A DNA stretch of 64,000 bases from assembly GCA_020881915.1 (NCBI GenBank), contig JAJFPB010000009.1, forward strand, positions 2,170,001-2,234,000. Reading direction: 5' to 3'. Numbering within the stretch: the stretch's first letter is position 1; each line of letters begins with the position of its first letter. The position numbers and the translations under genes were made by a program. The notes below the pieces were generated by a model that was not told where the DNA came from, searched no databases, and saw nothing but the letters and a program-made list of their open reading frames with translations. Below, piece by piece: positions 46,703 to 58,556 of this stretch. This stretch comes from Paramyrothecium sp. XJ0827 (lineage: Eukaryota; Ascomycota; Sordariomycetes; Hypocreales; Stachybotryaceae).

Positions 46703-47344
46703 CGTGAAAGATACAGTCTAGATGCTCCAGTTGGAGACTATCCAAAGATTCGTCAGAGCCTTCAGCCAGCCACGAAAAGTTGTTGTCCATCGGCTTTATA
46801 TGGCATTGTCCACATCAAGGAACTAGCCTTATCACATTAGCTCTATGAGTTCCAAAACGGAGTGAGATTTTAGTGGCATTTCCGACCAATCACGACACAG
46901 GCTTTACGCAGTTCTTCTTTTGGCTTAGTCGAAATCATGGATAATTACACTAACGAAGCCTCAGACGTGGTGCCGGACTGGGATCCTTCGGCTTTGGAAA
47001 GCCCCTGTGTTTATTATTAGTCTATTGCCTCTGCTCCAATCGCTACTATTTCTTCACGGTTTTCCTCTTTCGTGCCAGCAATGCCAACTCTCTCGGCCTC
47101 GTCCTAAATAGCCCACTGTCTACAATACGCAGTCTCATGACACATAACCGCAGTCGTATCCTCTATCTTCTTGCGCACACGGCTCAAAGTACTGAACCCG
47201 ACAATTTCAGGTCAGCGGCCAAGCCGTAAGTGGGACTCTCAAGACCCCAGCATGTCAGCATCACGGAGCCTAATCCAACAGATTTGCCGGGAAACCGGAC
47301 TTTCCTCCAGGAGATAGTTCGAGCCCCAGTCTGGATGCAGTGAA
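46703..47344. other. Divergent promoter between P450 and Zn2Cys6 regulator
   Basis: 642 bp between the two start codons; no coding sequence. It should contain control elements for both genes. Confidence 0.6.
46794..46800 (-). promoter_or_regulatory. TATA box of P450 at 45-46.7 kb
   Basis: TATAAAG on the minus strand, about 92 bp before the start codon at 46702. Confidence 0.55.
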
Positions 47345-48905
47345 ATGTTAGTCTTTCGCGTAGGGAACCGTCCAAAGCAGACCAGAGCCAAGTCGTCTCG
47401 GTCGCGCCACGGCTGCAAGCAATGCAAGTGAGTCGTGTAGTCCCTCAAGGCTCTGGCATCCAGCCAAGACGACCACGTTCTTGCGCTCAACAGTCGGCAG
47501 GATTCGCCACGTGAAATGCGACGAGGGACGGCCCTCCTGCAAGGGTTGCGTCATTAGGGGCCTCGTCTGCGACGGCTACTGGGTGGTGAACACGGCTGCA
47601 GGGGCGGGACACGCCCTTGTAACGCAGTCACATGCCCAAAGAGGTTCCACGCAGATGGTGGTGGCACCACGATATGAATCGGCTGTGTTCAAAGACGACA
47701 AGCAGTTTAGCTTTTTCCAAATCTTTGTTCTCCAATCGAAGCAGGGCGGAAGCTTGCCAATAGCCGAGCTCATCTCCATCACCCCCCAGGTGGCTCAAGG
47801 GAGCGATGCCTTGCGTCACATATGCTGCGCGATAGCAGCCTTGATGGAATCCGCCCAGGTCTATGACGGAAGCGAGTTTTACGAAACAGGCCGCTACCAA
47901 GAGTCGATTCGGTACTGCAACATGGCTCTAAAGTCGCTCAGGTCAGTCACGCCATCCACCGGCGGCATTAGAGTAGCGCTGTTGGCGTCCATGTTGTTTG
48001 CAACATACGAAGCTGCCCACGGGAACATCGAAGCCTCGTTTGACCACTTTACCCATGCGAACCGGATGATGGAGCAGTACCTCGCCCTGAGGTGTCGGGA
48101 AACGGGCGTCAAATTTGAAGATCTCCAGCTCGACACGTTCGAAACAGCAATCTTCGACATGCTGCAGCGCCTCACAGCCTTCTCGTGGTCCGAAGCTTTT
48201 GGTGCTCCCAAAACGCTCGATTCCAGCATCATGTCATGCTGTCGGGGCCATAAGGAAAAATATCTGGTACAGGACATGCCGGAACAGTTCTTGGACGTCA
48301 TCCAAGCCTCGAGGTGGTGGGACATCACCCAGCACTTTATCAAACATCGCCTCCATGGCCGTGAAGATGCAGATCTTGAAGCTGCCGAGAAAACATGGAC
48401 GCGGTGCATTGATGCTCTTTTGACCTGGCGCAAGGCTTTCCTCCCATTATTCCGACAGGCCAGCCAAGCCAAACGAACGCAGCCGCACCTCTACCTCCAG
48501 GTCCTGACCTTTGATATCCTCTTCCACGAAGACATCGCAAACGCCCGCAAGCGCCGCAAGAACGATGCCAACATACTCCCCTCGACCACTCCGCTGTACT
48601 ACGACATGCTGCAGACAGCAATTCCGTTGATCCAATTAAAGCCGGAACGGGGTGGCCCGGACGTGACACACGAGCAGATTCGCAACATGGCCTTCATAGC
48701 CTACAAGTGTCGAGACCGCGCGATCCTGAGTGAGATTCGGTCCGTCCTCGACACTATCCCCGAGCCCGACGCTCCGGTATTCGCGCTGCTGGGGTTGATT
48801 ACGATGCGAGAGAAGCAATTTAGGATCAAGGTGGTAGATCGAGCGTGGGCTTGGTATTTTACTAGCATCGGGTGTGGCTCGGGCAACTTCCATGTCATTT
48901 CGTGA
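47345..48905 (+). CDS. Zn2Cys6 transcription factor
   Basis: Two exons (intron 47428-47500), 495 aa. Splicing at the second of two nearby AGs joins HGCKQC to KIRHVKCDEGRPSCKGC and completes CX2CX6CX6CX2CX6C at about residues 24-51, the binuclear zinc cluster of fungal regulators. A fungal-type regulatory region follows (ALRHICCAIAALMESAQ, ALLASMLFATYEAAHGN, FDHFTHANRMM). It lies between two P450 genes and is divergent from the first, so it may control the local group. Confidence 0.9.
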
Positions 48906-49136
48906 ATTGAGTTGAGGCGAAGAGGTGAAAAATGGAGTTGGAGACTTGTAGTACATTGGATGATATAACCAGTTGCTCGAAGACATGTTTCGTAGACACA
49001 TATGGGGCGGGATTTTGAGGATGACGAATCGAAGCGTTTGGAGTCTGGCTTTGCTTTGAGTCCTGTATACTCGTTCTCTATTTGAGTAGTGCTTCAATAC
49101 AGCGACGCACAGTTTACTCATTCCCCCCAATGGTAA

Positions 49137-51121
49137 CTAGAACTGCCGCTTTCTTATCTGGATTTTCTTCGTCTGATCCGGGATCAACTAAGAACATGTT
49201 AGCACTTGCGAGTTCGGACAGCGGACGCGGAATGGGTTGGAGTCTGCCTACCTGTGAGCCCATACGAATGTTCTCGTACCGCCCTACCACCCCAGGCGGG
49301 TTCCTGACCTCGTAATGCAACAGGATGTTTGCCAAAACCATCTTTATCTCGTTGGTCGCAAAGAAGCGGCCGGGGCAGGCGTGTCGCCCATAGCCGAAGG
49401 CTAGGCTGGACTCGTTGACGCTCACCAACTGGCTCTGTGCGACGACCTTGGCTGCCGTTGAGGGATCGGCAAGATTGTCTTTATTTTGGCGGATTTTGTA
49501 GAACCGGAACGCATCGAACTTGTCTGCATCCTCGAATATGGCGTTGTCCTTGCTGATGCCCGCAGCAGAGACCTCGATGATGACACCTTTGGGAATGTAT
49601 TCGCCGGTGGACAAGGTGAATGGCTTCAGGACCTTGCGCTGGAAAGCAGCTAGTCCAGTCAGTATTTCCAAAGCCTTGAGAAGCGCAGTGGAGCCATGTA
49701 CTTACATGCAGCAAGTGGATAGTATCGCATGGTTTCCTTGAGGAAACTATCGAGCTTCTTCATGTTTTGCATGGCAGGGCCCGAGAACTCGCCATCCGTC
49801 TCTGTCAAGGCTTGCTGGACGTCTTCTCGAAGATCCGGGAGGAGTTCGGGCATCGCGGCAAGTGTGTACAGTCTAGCTAGGTGCTTAGCGAGCGCGACAT
49901 CTCAACATCTTTGCGCAGTTCAGTGACGAAAACCTACGCGTTTGTCACCAACAATGTGGTGGTGTGTATAGCCGCCATGCTGATGCTGAGCTGCAGTTTC
50001 GCTAACTCCCTGTCATCCTGGTTGCCCCCATCGGCTTCGATGATCCATTGCAACAGATCGTCCGGTGGCGCCTGATCCGAATTTCGGTTCGCTTCTCTGC
50101 GGGCGATGACGATGGGCCGCAGGAAGTTATCGGCCTCTTCGAGCCTTGCCTCGAGTTTCTTCACGAAGGAAATACGAGGCACAATCAGAGACCTGAGGAA
50201 CGGGGGCACAAGTCCGATAAAAAACGCCGCAGTCTGGACGTCCACCGTGTAGTTGATGGCAACGTCAATGTATTGCGGATCGCGGCACAACTCTGGACCA
50301 ACAAAGATACGCCCCGATACAATCGCGACAATCCGGAGAAGTTTTTCAGTTGCGTCAACGTCTTGCCACTCGTCGGTTTGAGGCAGGTTGGTCGCCATGG
50401 CTTCAACCACTTCATCCGAGATGACCCTGCTCAGCCTGCCTTGGTAGACTTTAGTCTCCGCTGCACAATGCATGTTTGGTCTAGCAAACTCACCCAGAGC
50501 CGGAGTCAATTTCGTCTTGACCAGACGAGGCATCATAGGCGCGTCGGTTTCTACGTGAGTGAATTCGGCCTGGAAGAACTGTGCAATGTTTGCGTTAGAG
50601 GTTTCGCTGCCTTGCTTAGCTTCTCTCGATGGCATAACCTTACCTCGTTTGCCGCCTGGGAGAAGCTAACGACATCGTCGGGGAGCCTCGAGAGTTCCTG
50701 GAGATATTTTGGGGAAACCACAATGCTTTCGGCTCCTGTGGGTGAACTCGAATGTGAGAAGTGTGCGATAATGCCACCATGCATTCAGGTAAAACTCACT
50801 AGTGCCGTTGGTGAGGCGGAATATTTTGTTTTTGAACTGATACGTTCATGAAAGGTCAGCGTTCCATTATCGTCGAGTTTGTCTTCGAGAGAAACTCACC
50901 TTCACATAGCCATCTTGGTAAAGGTCCCAGGCTCCTCCCGACATGTACGTCCTTTGTCGGGTCCATTTGACGCCCTTTCCCATGAGAGGTATCTTAGTCA
51001 ATGGGTCCGGTCCGGTGAGAATTTGGAAAACCAAGCCCGTGAGCAAGACAAGCAAGCTGACGACGAGGACAGGAGACCTCGACAGCAAGCCGTCAATCGA
51101 CAAGCTTTCAAATTGGGACAT
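49137..51121 (-). CDS. Cytochrome P450 (ent-kaurene-oxidase-like group)
   Basis: Eight exons (introns 50837-50899, 50736-50799, 50579-50643, 50440-50493, 49873-49937, 49650-49705, 49188-49251), 517 aa. Membrane anchor [20 protein letters not shown]450 marks: helix-[11 protein letters not shown] (His in place of the usual acid, seen in the fungal CYP503/CYP68-related groups), [32 protein letters not shown] and haem loop [11 protein letters not shown]. The pattern resembles fungal ent-kaurene oxidases and related polyketide/terpenoid oxidases; the substrate is unknown. The 54-bp intron at 50440-50493 ends in AAG and has no stop, so readthrough would add 18 residues; the joined form (TPALG-RLSRV) matches the family better. 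The last exon gives a short basic end. Confidence 0.88.
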
Positions 51122-51232
51122 GGTGGGTTGGCTATAAGCGAGACCGTTCGATTGAGTGCAGTGCCGTCTACCAAATCGGCTAATGGGGATTTATTATGGT
51201 GTTACGCCTACTCTCTGCATCGAAAAGACCAG

Positions 51233-51241
51233 CCTTATATA
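51233..51241 (-). promoter_or_regulatory. TATA box of P450 at 49-51 kb
   Basis: TATATAAGG on the minus strand, about 112 bp before the start codon at 51121. Confidence 0.55.
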
Positions 51242-51367
51242 CATATGAGCCAGACACCAACAGTTGGCCTATGACCTTGCTGATCGACGGGCATGGCTTG
51301 ACATGCAGGCTTAGCAACCTCCTCGAAGGCCCAACTCAAGTGAGCCGGCTGGATCTGTCGCAAAGTC

Positions 51368-51377
51368 CGGGGCCCCG
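51368..51377. promoter_or_regulatory. CGG-N4-CCG palindrome, candidate Zn2Cys6 site
   Basis: CGGGGCCCCG is a perfect 10-bp palindrome with inverted CGG half-sites, inside a divergent promoter that lies between two Zn2Cys6 regulator genes. Such palindromes arise by chance in GC-rich DNA, so this is only a candidate. Confidence 0.25.
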
Positions 51378-51785
51378 AACCAATCAGAGGCTTCCCTCGT
51401 ACTCGCGAGTTCTGCACGTTGCTCTCGGCCCCGTTAGACGTTACCAGCTTCGGCATAGCGCAGCTCGACTTCCAATGCCGCTCAGCCTGTCCTGAAATCA
51501 GTGTCTACCGCGAAGGGGCCCCAAGGTCCCGCGTACTCGCACTTTCTGATGAGAGTGATAGTAGTCTTATTGGTAGTAATGAGGAAATGATTGATAAATG
51601 TCTGCTCGGACCATGGGCCCGGGGCTGTGCAAACCTCGAACCTTAGAGCAACTTTGTCAAGACAATGCTGGCCGTTCAGTGTTGCATTTGGCCTTTAAAT
51701 CATCCTCTACGCCGCCTACCTCGAGCTATGCTTCATTCTCGAACTCCAGTTTTCATCCGATTCTCTACGTCATAACAGCCACCAA

Positions 51786-52353
51786 ATGAAGCTCTTCAAT
51801 CCCAAACTAAGGAAGCCGCTACAGTATGCGCAGGCCGTCCTCGTCCTCATAATCTTCATTCTTGCTTGTGTGCGCATCAGCACCGGAGTCAAGGCTTATG
51901 ACGTTTTGACCCTCCTGATGGTAGGCTCCGTGCCTCGAGGTGGCCGACTCTGAGAGCCCGACTGACGCCGTTGCATAGTCTATTGTTTCGGGTTTTACCA
52001 TCGCTTATCAGCTGGTGACTCAACTTTGTCACAGGCACCACCATCTAGGCAACCCAAAGATCTACTTCGCCATCAATCTCGTGGAATCGACCTTGTGGAA
52101 CATCATCACGATCCTTGGCCTCGCAACCAATATCTCGCGTTGCATCGACGACTCAGGAAATCTGCGCTGCCAGGCGTTCTTTGGTCTTTCCTCCATCGTG
52201 GGCTTATTTTCGTGAGTTGTACTCTGCATGCAATTTGTCAGGAGGCGAAGCCATTGACATCGTGATGTATCAAGGGCAATAATTGGCTATACCATGTCTT
52301 TATACTGGGGTGAGTGGCGTGCGACTCGCGCTCATGCGGATACTGCCACTTAA
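51786..52353 (+). CDS. Small four-helix MARVEL-like membrane protein
   Basis: Three exons (introns 51921-51978 and 52212-52274), 148 aa. The N terminus (MKLFNPKLRKPLQYAQAVLV) matches a recurring fungal MARVEL-like family. Four hydrophobic segments can be traced: AVLVLIIFILACVRI, LLMSIVSGFTIAYQL, FAINLVESTLWNIITIL and the joined GLFS-AIIGYTMSLYW, with a cysteine pair (ISRC and LRC) in the last loop. The third exon was chosen because it supplies the fourth helix; its acceptor is AAG. No enzymatic role is expected. It sits between a P450 and a regulator gene, so it may belong to the same transcription unit group. Confidence 0.7.
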
Positions 52354-52635
52354 GAACGTAACGGCCGGTTTCAAAGTGAACGCCGGCTGTGCGCGGTGGA
52401 GGCATCAGTCGACCAAATCACTATCGTGGCTGCTCGAGGCCACGATAGGAAGAACGAGAACCGGAGCCGTCTGCTACTTCACGCCGTGCCACGGTGAAAA
52501 CACAGACAAAGAGAAAAGCGGCGTGGCCAAGGCGTCTGGGTGCACTACTCTCGAATGATTTCTGGTGACATTGCACAAGTGTGCAGAAACTGTTCATATC
52601 TTTATCTTTTCTTTTCTGTCTCTCGCTGTTATTAC

Positions 52636-53937
52636 CTAATCTCTGGAAGACTTGGCCGCTTGTTGTCTGGGCCATTTCGTTATCATATATAGCTTCGGAT
52701 GTGGACTGAGATGTGGCTCGATAGACTTTAACAACAGTTTAGACCATCCTTGTATGTACCAGAAGCGTGGCTCGAGCGTACTGAGCAGCAGGGCAAAGTA
52801 AGACAGCAGCACCAATGCGTATGGATTTTTGAGTTGAATATCCGACACGATATGTTGCGGAATAACGTAGGGGAAAAACATGAGCATTCCGATTTCTGGT
52901 CGCGGACCGGCACGGGCAATAAGCACCGCAGCCTTGCGAAGCTGCCGTGCTGCAAAGTCGTAGTCTGCCTGACTAGACTGGGGCAGATTTGTGCGGAACA
53001 GAAGATCCATTCGTCGTAGAGCCCTGAAGGTCTCCGACGGCAGGGCACTTCCCTCCAGTGATGGATCCTGTCTGCATCACAGTCAGTTTGTACGCTGTCG
53101 ATTGTCCAACTACAGCACCTACTCGTATAGAAAGTCATCGTGCTCTGGAATGATGAAAACCCCGTAGGTCAGCGGTGCAAGAGGTGTATTGGTGACACGT
53201 GCCTTTTCAGTCGAGAGGCTATAGCTAATTCCGCGTATCAATGTAAATATCCTCACGATCTCAGTGATGGAGTCTTGAGCCTGCGTAGCCGAAAAACACG
53301 CGTATACTGCAATGATCGATGAGAAGCAAAAAGAGGCTTCCCAGCTCTTGTCGCTGATACTGGCCAGAACTCCGTGAAACCCTTCCATACCACAGTTCTG
53401 ATGATAGGCCGCGAGAGCCAGATACTTCTTGCGGCTTGCCGATAGCAGATGTGCCTTGTGCAATGCGGCAATGGAGAGTATGCCATGGAACAGATATTCT
53501 TTATCATAGGCCATCTCGGGGATCACCACGCGCCACACGTGCTGCATGTCTAAACGCAGCGCTAGGGTGTCGGCCGTTGAGATTGAATAGTGATGCATGA
53601 GTTCCAGACAACGACCCGGGAATCCAACAGAAGGACCTTTGATTTGCAAAGGTGCTACTTCAGGAAGATGGTCACCTTGATCGATGTGGTTATCGACTTC
53701 TGGCCCTCGGATTGGGTCGATGTCTGAGGCCGCTTCTCGAGGAACGGACAGACTGCATTGCATTCCCCGTCGAGAACAATTGAAGCAGCACGGCAGTCGC
53801 TCATCGCACTACGTGAATAGAACATGAGCTTAGGATCAAAGAGCAGCACGCATTCGCTGTTGTCCAACCTTTACTTTGCGGGTCTTGCACTCCTTGCACC
53901 CACTTCTAGACTTGATGTGAGAGCGACGAGTGGCCAT
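52636..53937 (-). CDS. Zn2Cys6 transcription factor (second)
   Basis: Three exons (introns 53809-53868 and 53072-53122), 396 aa. The first exon encodes MATRRSHIKSRSGCKECKTR, and splicing after VK gives CDERLPCCFNCSRRGMQC, completing CX2CX6CX6CX2CX6C near the N terminus. The middle region (FPGRCLELMHHYSISTADTL, EYLFHGILSIAALHKAHL, YLALAAYHQ) is the fungal C6 regulator domain of the sterol-uptake-regulator (UPC2-like) type. Shorter than most C6 regulators but the frame is intact. It is the second regulator within 7 kb. Confidence 0.88.
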
Positions 53938-55276
53938 TACTGTTTCATTCAGAGGTGTACTGCAGGGATGGCGCTAAGAATAGTGTAGATACCGTTCGGC
54001 AGTATATGTGGAGGAGGTCGCAAGTGCCGTCGTTTTTGAAGGCAATGCCAAGATTTATTATGGCCAGTCACCCGGATTACGCGGCGTGCGGAGGGACCGG
54101 AATGGCGAGCCTCTAGCACGGGCCACAGAAGCACAACACAGCCACTGTTTCTAATTAGCTGCGTTTTGTTGGGGAGAACAGATACAATTGAGTCAGGGTA
54201 GCGTTAGATCATGCAATGGCATACCAAGCGTGGGGAATAGAGGAAGGGCCTAAGCTAGGGGCACCTGATAGTTAACCATGATTCTAGCTGTCCAGCGAGG
54301 AGACCACGGTAGAATGAAGAAGTTTGTCGGTAGTTATTGTCGCGGTGATCAAACTCACGTATATCCAGGCTTTAAGGACCATAGTGCCCATCGAGAGCTG
54401 CTCAATCTTACCAATCATCACACCAGCATCGAATACATTTGATTCAAATCAAGTAGTCAACTGGGAGTTCACTCACAGGCTCCTTAGAGTTAAATTGTTA
54501 AAATTAGCTTGACCCGAGCCCTGGAACCCCTGGCGCCACTGCCTCATATTTTTGCTTAGTGCGACGGGGCCTTCAAAGCCACTTCACAAAGCTTGAGTCG
54601 ACCGCGCGAAGACGTATTGCGACCTATATAGTCTCATGCACCTCGGGAAATTCACAGGCATTGGCCAGTCAGAATCTTCGGTCCCGGGATGGCTCTAATA
54701 GTCTGCACCATCAACGTCTCACTGACCGTCGCTGTGGTAAGTCAGAGAGAGGTGCATCATTTTGCACCAGGCGATGCCACAATTGCTCGAAACCAACGTT
54801 AACTGCCTGTGACGTTAAGAGATGGCCCGTTTTCCATTGAGCTTACCAATGAGGTTCCTTGCAGAGGATAGTTGGTTCTTCTCAAGATCAACCCCTGACA
54901 CAATCGAGCTTGTCAGCCATAGAGTCGTCATCACTCTTGAGGGTGCTTGTGCCCAATAAGGCTCGTCATTCCCACGCGTGGCATAAAATACAATTCTGGA
55001 GGGCAGATAAGGGCATAGAACCCGCTTTGTGCCAAGATTGCAGATGCATGCATTCATCATCATTTGGTGAAGGAAGTGTGCAGTCGTGACGACATTGAAT
55101 CTCTTGGCGTCATAGAACCTGCATCGTTCGCAACCCTGGATTTTCAACGACCTATGCTTCAAATCCACCAGGAAATTGTTTTTCAGAGAAAGCAAATCTG
55201 AAAAAGTCTTTCGATATCCTTGACAGAAAAAAAAAGGCGACCGCGACCGAAATTGCTCAGAGCATTTCACAAAAAG
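53938..55276. other. Divergent intergenic region
   Basis: 1.3 kb between the second regulator and the SDR gene. The short frames present have no recognisable features. Confidence 0.55.
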
Positions 55277-56427
55277 ATGCCAAACCAACAGCCATCTCAC
55301 GAAGCCATCGATAACGGCAACCCTGCCATTTTCAAGCCGAAATGGTTGGTGCTTGACGATGCCAACGTAGATTTGATATGCTTGGCGTTCTCAGCCACCG
55401 CAATCCTAACGACGTTCTTGCTTGAACTTCCACAGAAGACTGTGGTCGCTGCGGTGGCTGCCATCATTCTCACACTGCGCAGCTTTTTTCCTCGCAGCAA
55501 GCCGCCAACGGGTCTTGTTCTCATCACGGGCGCCTCAAGCGGAATTGGGGCTGAGCTGACCTACATCTTCGCAGAGAAGGGCCACGATCTCGTTCTCGTG
55601 GGCCGCAATGAGGAGCAATTGGAGGCAGTCAAGCAAAACGTGCAAGAAAAGTATGGCAGGTCCGCCGAGACGATCGCACTGGACTTGTCATTATCTGGCA
55701 GTGCAAAGCAACTCTACGACGAGATCACGAGGAAGGGACTCGCAGTAGACGTGCTGGTAAACAATGCTGGCTTAGGAGGAGCGGGATCTACGTTGGAACA
55801 ACCGATCGAATTAGCTGAACGCATGACCACACTGAACTGCACTACCCCGGTCCAGCTCTCACAGCTATTTGGAAGAGATATGGCAGGTCGCGGTCGTGGA
55901 TGGATCCTACAAGTTTCCAGTGTTGGTGGTAAGTTCTCGCCTTGATTTTGCGACATCGAGCACAATTGAGCTAACGGCGCATGACAGGCTGGATTGCGAG
56001 CCCTGGTCAGAACATATATCATGCTTCAAAACATTACGTACGGGCCTTCTCAGAAGGCCTCTCCATGGAGCTCCGGGCGTATCCTGGCGTAATTAATACG
56101 CAGCTTATGCCTGGGCCAACACACACGCAATGGGTAACGCGGGCGCAGGCAGATGAACTGTTCATGACTGGAGCCTCCGGAGCTGTAGAGATTCCAAAGG
56201 CAGTTGCCAAGGCCGGGTACAATGGCCTTTGCAGGGGAAAGTACATGGTGTTCAGCAGCTGGAACGCAGCCTTCACGGCGTTCTGGTTGCATCTGGCGCC
56301 ACGAAGCGTGCACCTCACCATCGGCAGCCTCATGAATGCGCCCCTTCGAGGTAAAGCTAAAATGACGCCGCCAGAGAAGGATCAAAGAAATCGAGGTGCC
56401 GATCTCAAGCCAAAGAAGAAGAATTGA
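55277..56427 (+). CDS. Membrane-anchored short-chain dehydrogenase/reductase
   Basis: Two exons (intron 55929-55987), 363 aa. The N terminus has two hydrophobic stretches (LICLAFSATAILTTFLL and TVVAAVAAIILTL), so it is probably bound to the ER. The Rossmann dinucleotide motif is TGASSGIG, followed by VLVNNAGLGG, the Ser region ILQVSSVGG and the catalytic YHASK. Overall resemblance is to the classical SDRs with 17-beta-hydroxysteroid/3-ketoacyl reductase activity; VGRNEEQL suggests NADP(H) preference. Substrate unknown. It may serve the neighbouring P450s in a tailoring pathway (inference from position). Confidence 0.9.
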
Positions 56428-58556
56428 TCGAGGACAATTCGTATTGAACAAAGAGATGAGATGGATGTAAATGGAGATTTACCGACTGGGCCGTTTGGAT
56501 TAGAATCAATTGCAAGGGTTTATTTGCTAGTTGTACTCATTCTTTGACTGGAAAAGTCTTTTAGTGGCATACTGAATGTGGAAAGTCGACGCCGTAGTTT
56601 CGTGGCGTAGTGTACAATATGGTATTGTATGCAGCCTACGAGTCTTGTCACTCAGCAACTTTCATATCGCAATGTGTCATGACCCGTAGGATAGCGTGCA
56701 GAAGTAAACAGAACTTCGTCAGTTCCTAATTACTACTTCACCCTCACTTTAGCCCCGGGTGTCACATAAGCATCTAGTCATCAAACTTACTATGATTGGT
56801 TCTTGCATCAAATACCACATTCCATTGCATGTCTAGTACTTCCAAAAGTTTCATCCTGTGAACTTCACGATAAGATGAGTGCCTAATCATGTTAAACTTC
56901 AATATTTTACGAGATTTCGTTTCCTATGGAGCCTGAGTGATCGTGTCAACTGTGAGGAGGACCAGAGACGGGAAGCTGTGCATAAACCTAGAAGGAGGGC
57001 ACCGAAAATAGACTGGCTGAATTTCGATATGACGATGTTATGAAGACGTCAAACGAGCGAAGGAGGGATTAAGGAGTACTAGAGCAGGAGGAGTGCCTTT
57101 AGACGGCCAAACCAACCTCATGCGACAAATGAAATAGTACGAAAAAGCTAGCATCGTACTTGCAGCCCACCTTATTCTTAGTATCATTGCTAACAGCTTG
57201 AACCGACAGGCCTTTGGATAGACGATTATAGTAATCATGCAGCTGCTTAGAGAACAAACCTCGGAGAAAAGTGTGGTAAGCTCGGAGTTCGTCCGAGAGA
57301 GTAGACTACGATGGATCTGGTGCCGTATCATACCGAGGCCCAATTGGGCGGGAGCGGCAATGGGGTCGACGATGGCCGATCCACGACGCAGGGGCTAAAT
57401 CTTGCCGCTTCAGTGTCTCGCTGACGTTGCAATGCTAAAGATCTGCTAATTTCAGTCCCTGGGTTCCTGTGCCCGGCGAGCTGGTACGGCCACGTGGTAG
57501 TTGGTGCAGCATTTGACAAGGCGCGATGGCTTCATGTAACTAGACACATTGGCGTGAGCTTCCACCAGATGCTTCTATATTGGTCCATCCCCCACGCTGT
57601 CCCTTTCTGCGTGCCCATGTGGACTCCATGATATTTGAGTGGACTTAAGCCGCTCCGAGCATATCTGGTATTTTTCCATTTAAGTATAATTAATGCCATG
57701 GTGTGTCAGCACCACGCTGCCTCGACAAAGTACTTCGATCGAGGACGTTCATTGACCAGGCAACAGGGATATTTTGTAGTGGCTGAGGGGGTGCGTCGCC
57801 GGAGAATTTGTGGCCGTTATCATGATCCAGAGAGGCGGTGATCCAACTGCATAACCGGGTGCATGGTCAATGGAGCTGTGCTCCCGCAGGATGCAATACG
57901 GAATTGAGCCCGCTAGCCACCACAACAACTCTGGCTGCCCAATGGGATGAATGCAGGCTCGAGCCTGTCCGCCCAGCCTCCCCCAGCTTCACATTGACGA
58001 ATCACGGACCGTGCCTCCGCCGCACATCTCTCTTGTTCCCCTCATTCCCCCGCACACTGGGGAGGCCGAACCCCGGCCAAGTTGCTAGAGAGTAGCTTAA
58101 GAGACGGCTCCAGGTGCTTAATTTTCCAAGCCAAGAACCCTGCCAAGCACAGGGGACGTTGCTCGTCTGGACGGAACGCCTCGTGCTGATTCATGGAAAT
58201 TCCGTCGACGACTTTTTCCGCCGGCTAGGGTGCGCTGGGACGTCACCACCTCGACGACCTTTTGGCTGCAACCGAGCGGAGACTTACACAAACAGCTCCA
58301 AGCTATGTCATAGTCTTTGTGTAGCAATGGATTGGGCAGAGAAAGGAAAAAGGTCGATCGAGAGCAGACGAGCTTGCCCGACGCCGGTTAATTTTCCGTC
58401 CTGCTCTGTCTGCATCCTTGGCGCATCCTCGAGGTATATAAGGATGGCTGCATCTCAGCCATTCTCGTGGCTTGCCTTCTTTTCACCATTGTCAGGCTCA
58501 ATTGGCGCGTCAAGGCCCATCAGAAACAGCCCTCGTGCTCCAAGCAAACCGCCACC
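56428..58556. other. Intergenic
   Basis: 2.1 kb without a supported gene; ends in the TATA promoter of the pectate lyase. Confidence 0.55.
58435..58442 (+). promoter_or_regulatory. TATA box of pectate lyase gene
   Basis: TATATAAG lies 115-122 bp before the ATG at 58557 and is followed by a C/T-rich leader. Confidence 0.65.

Larger units (their letters stand above)
51122..51785. other. Divergent promoter between P450 and small membrane protein
   Basis: 664 bp between two start codons on opposite strands. It contains the P450 TATA box and a GC palindrome, annotated separately. Confidence 0.6.
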
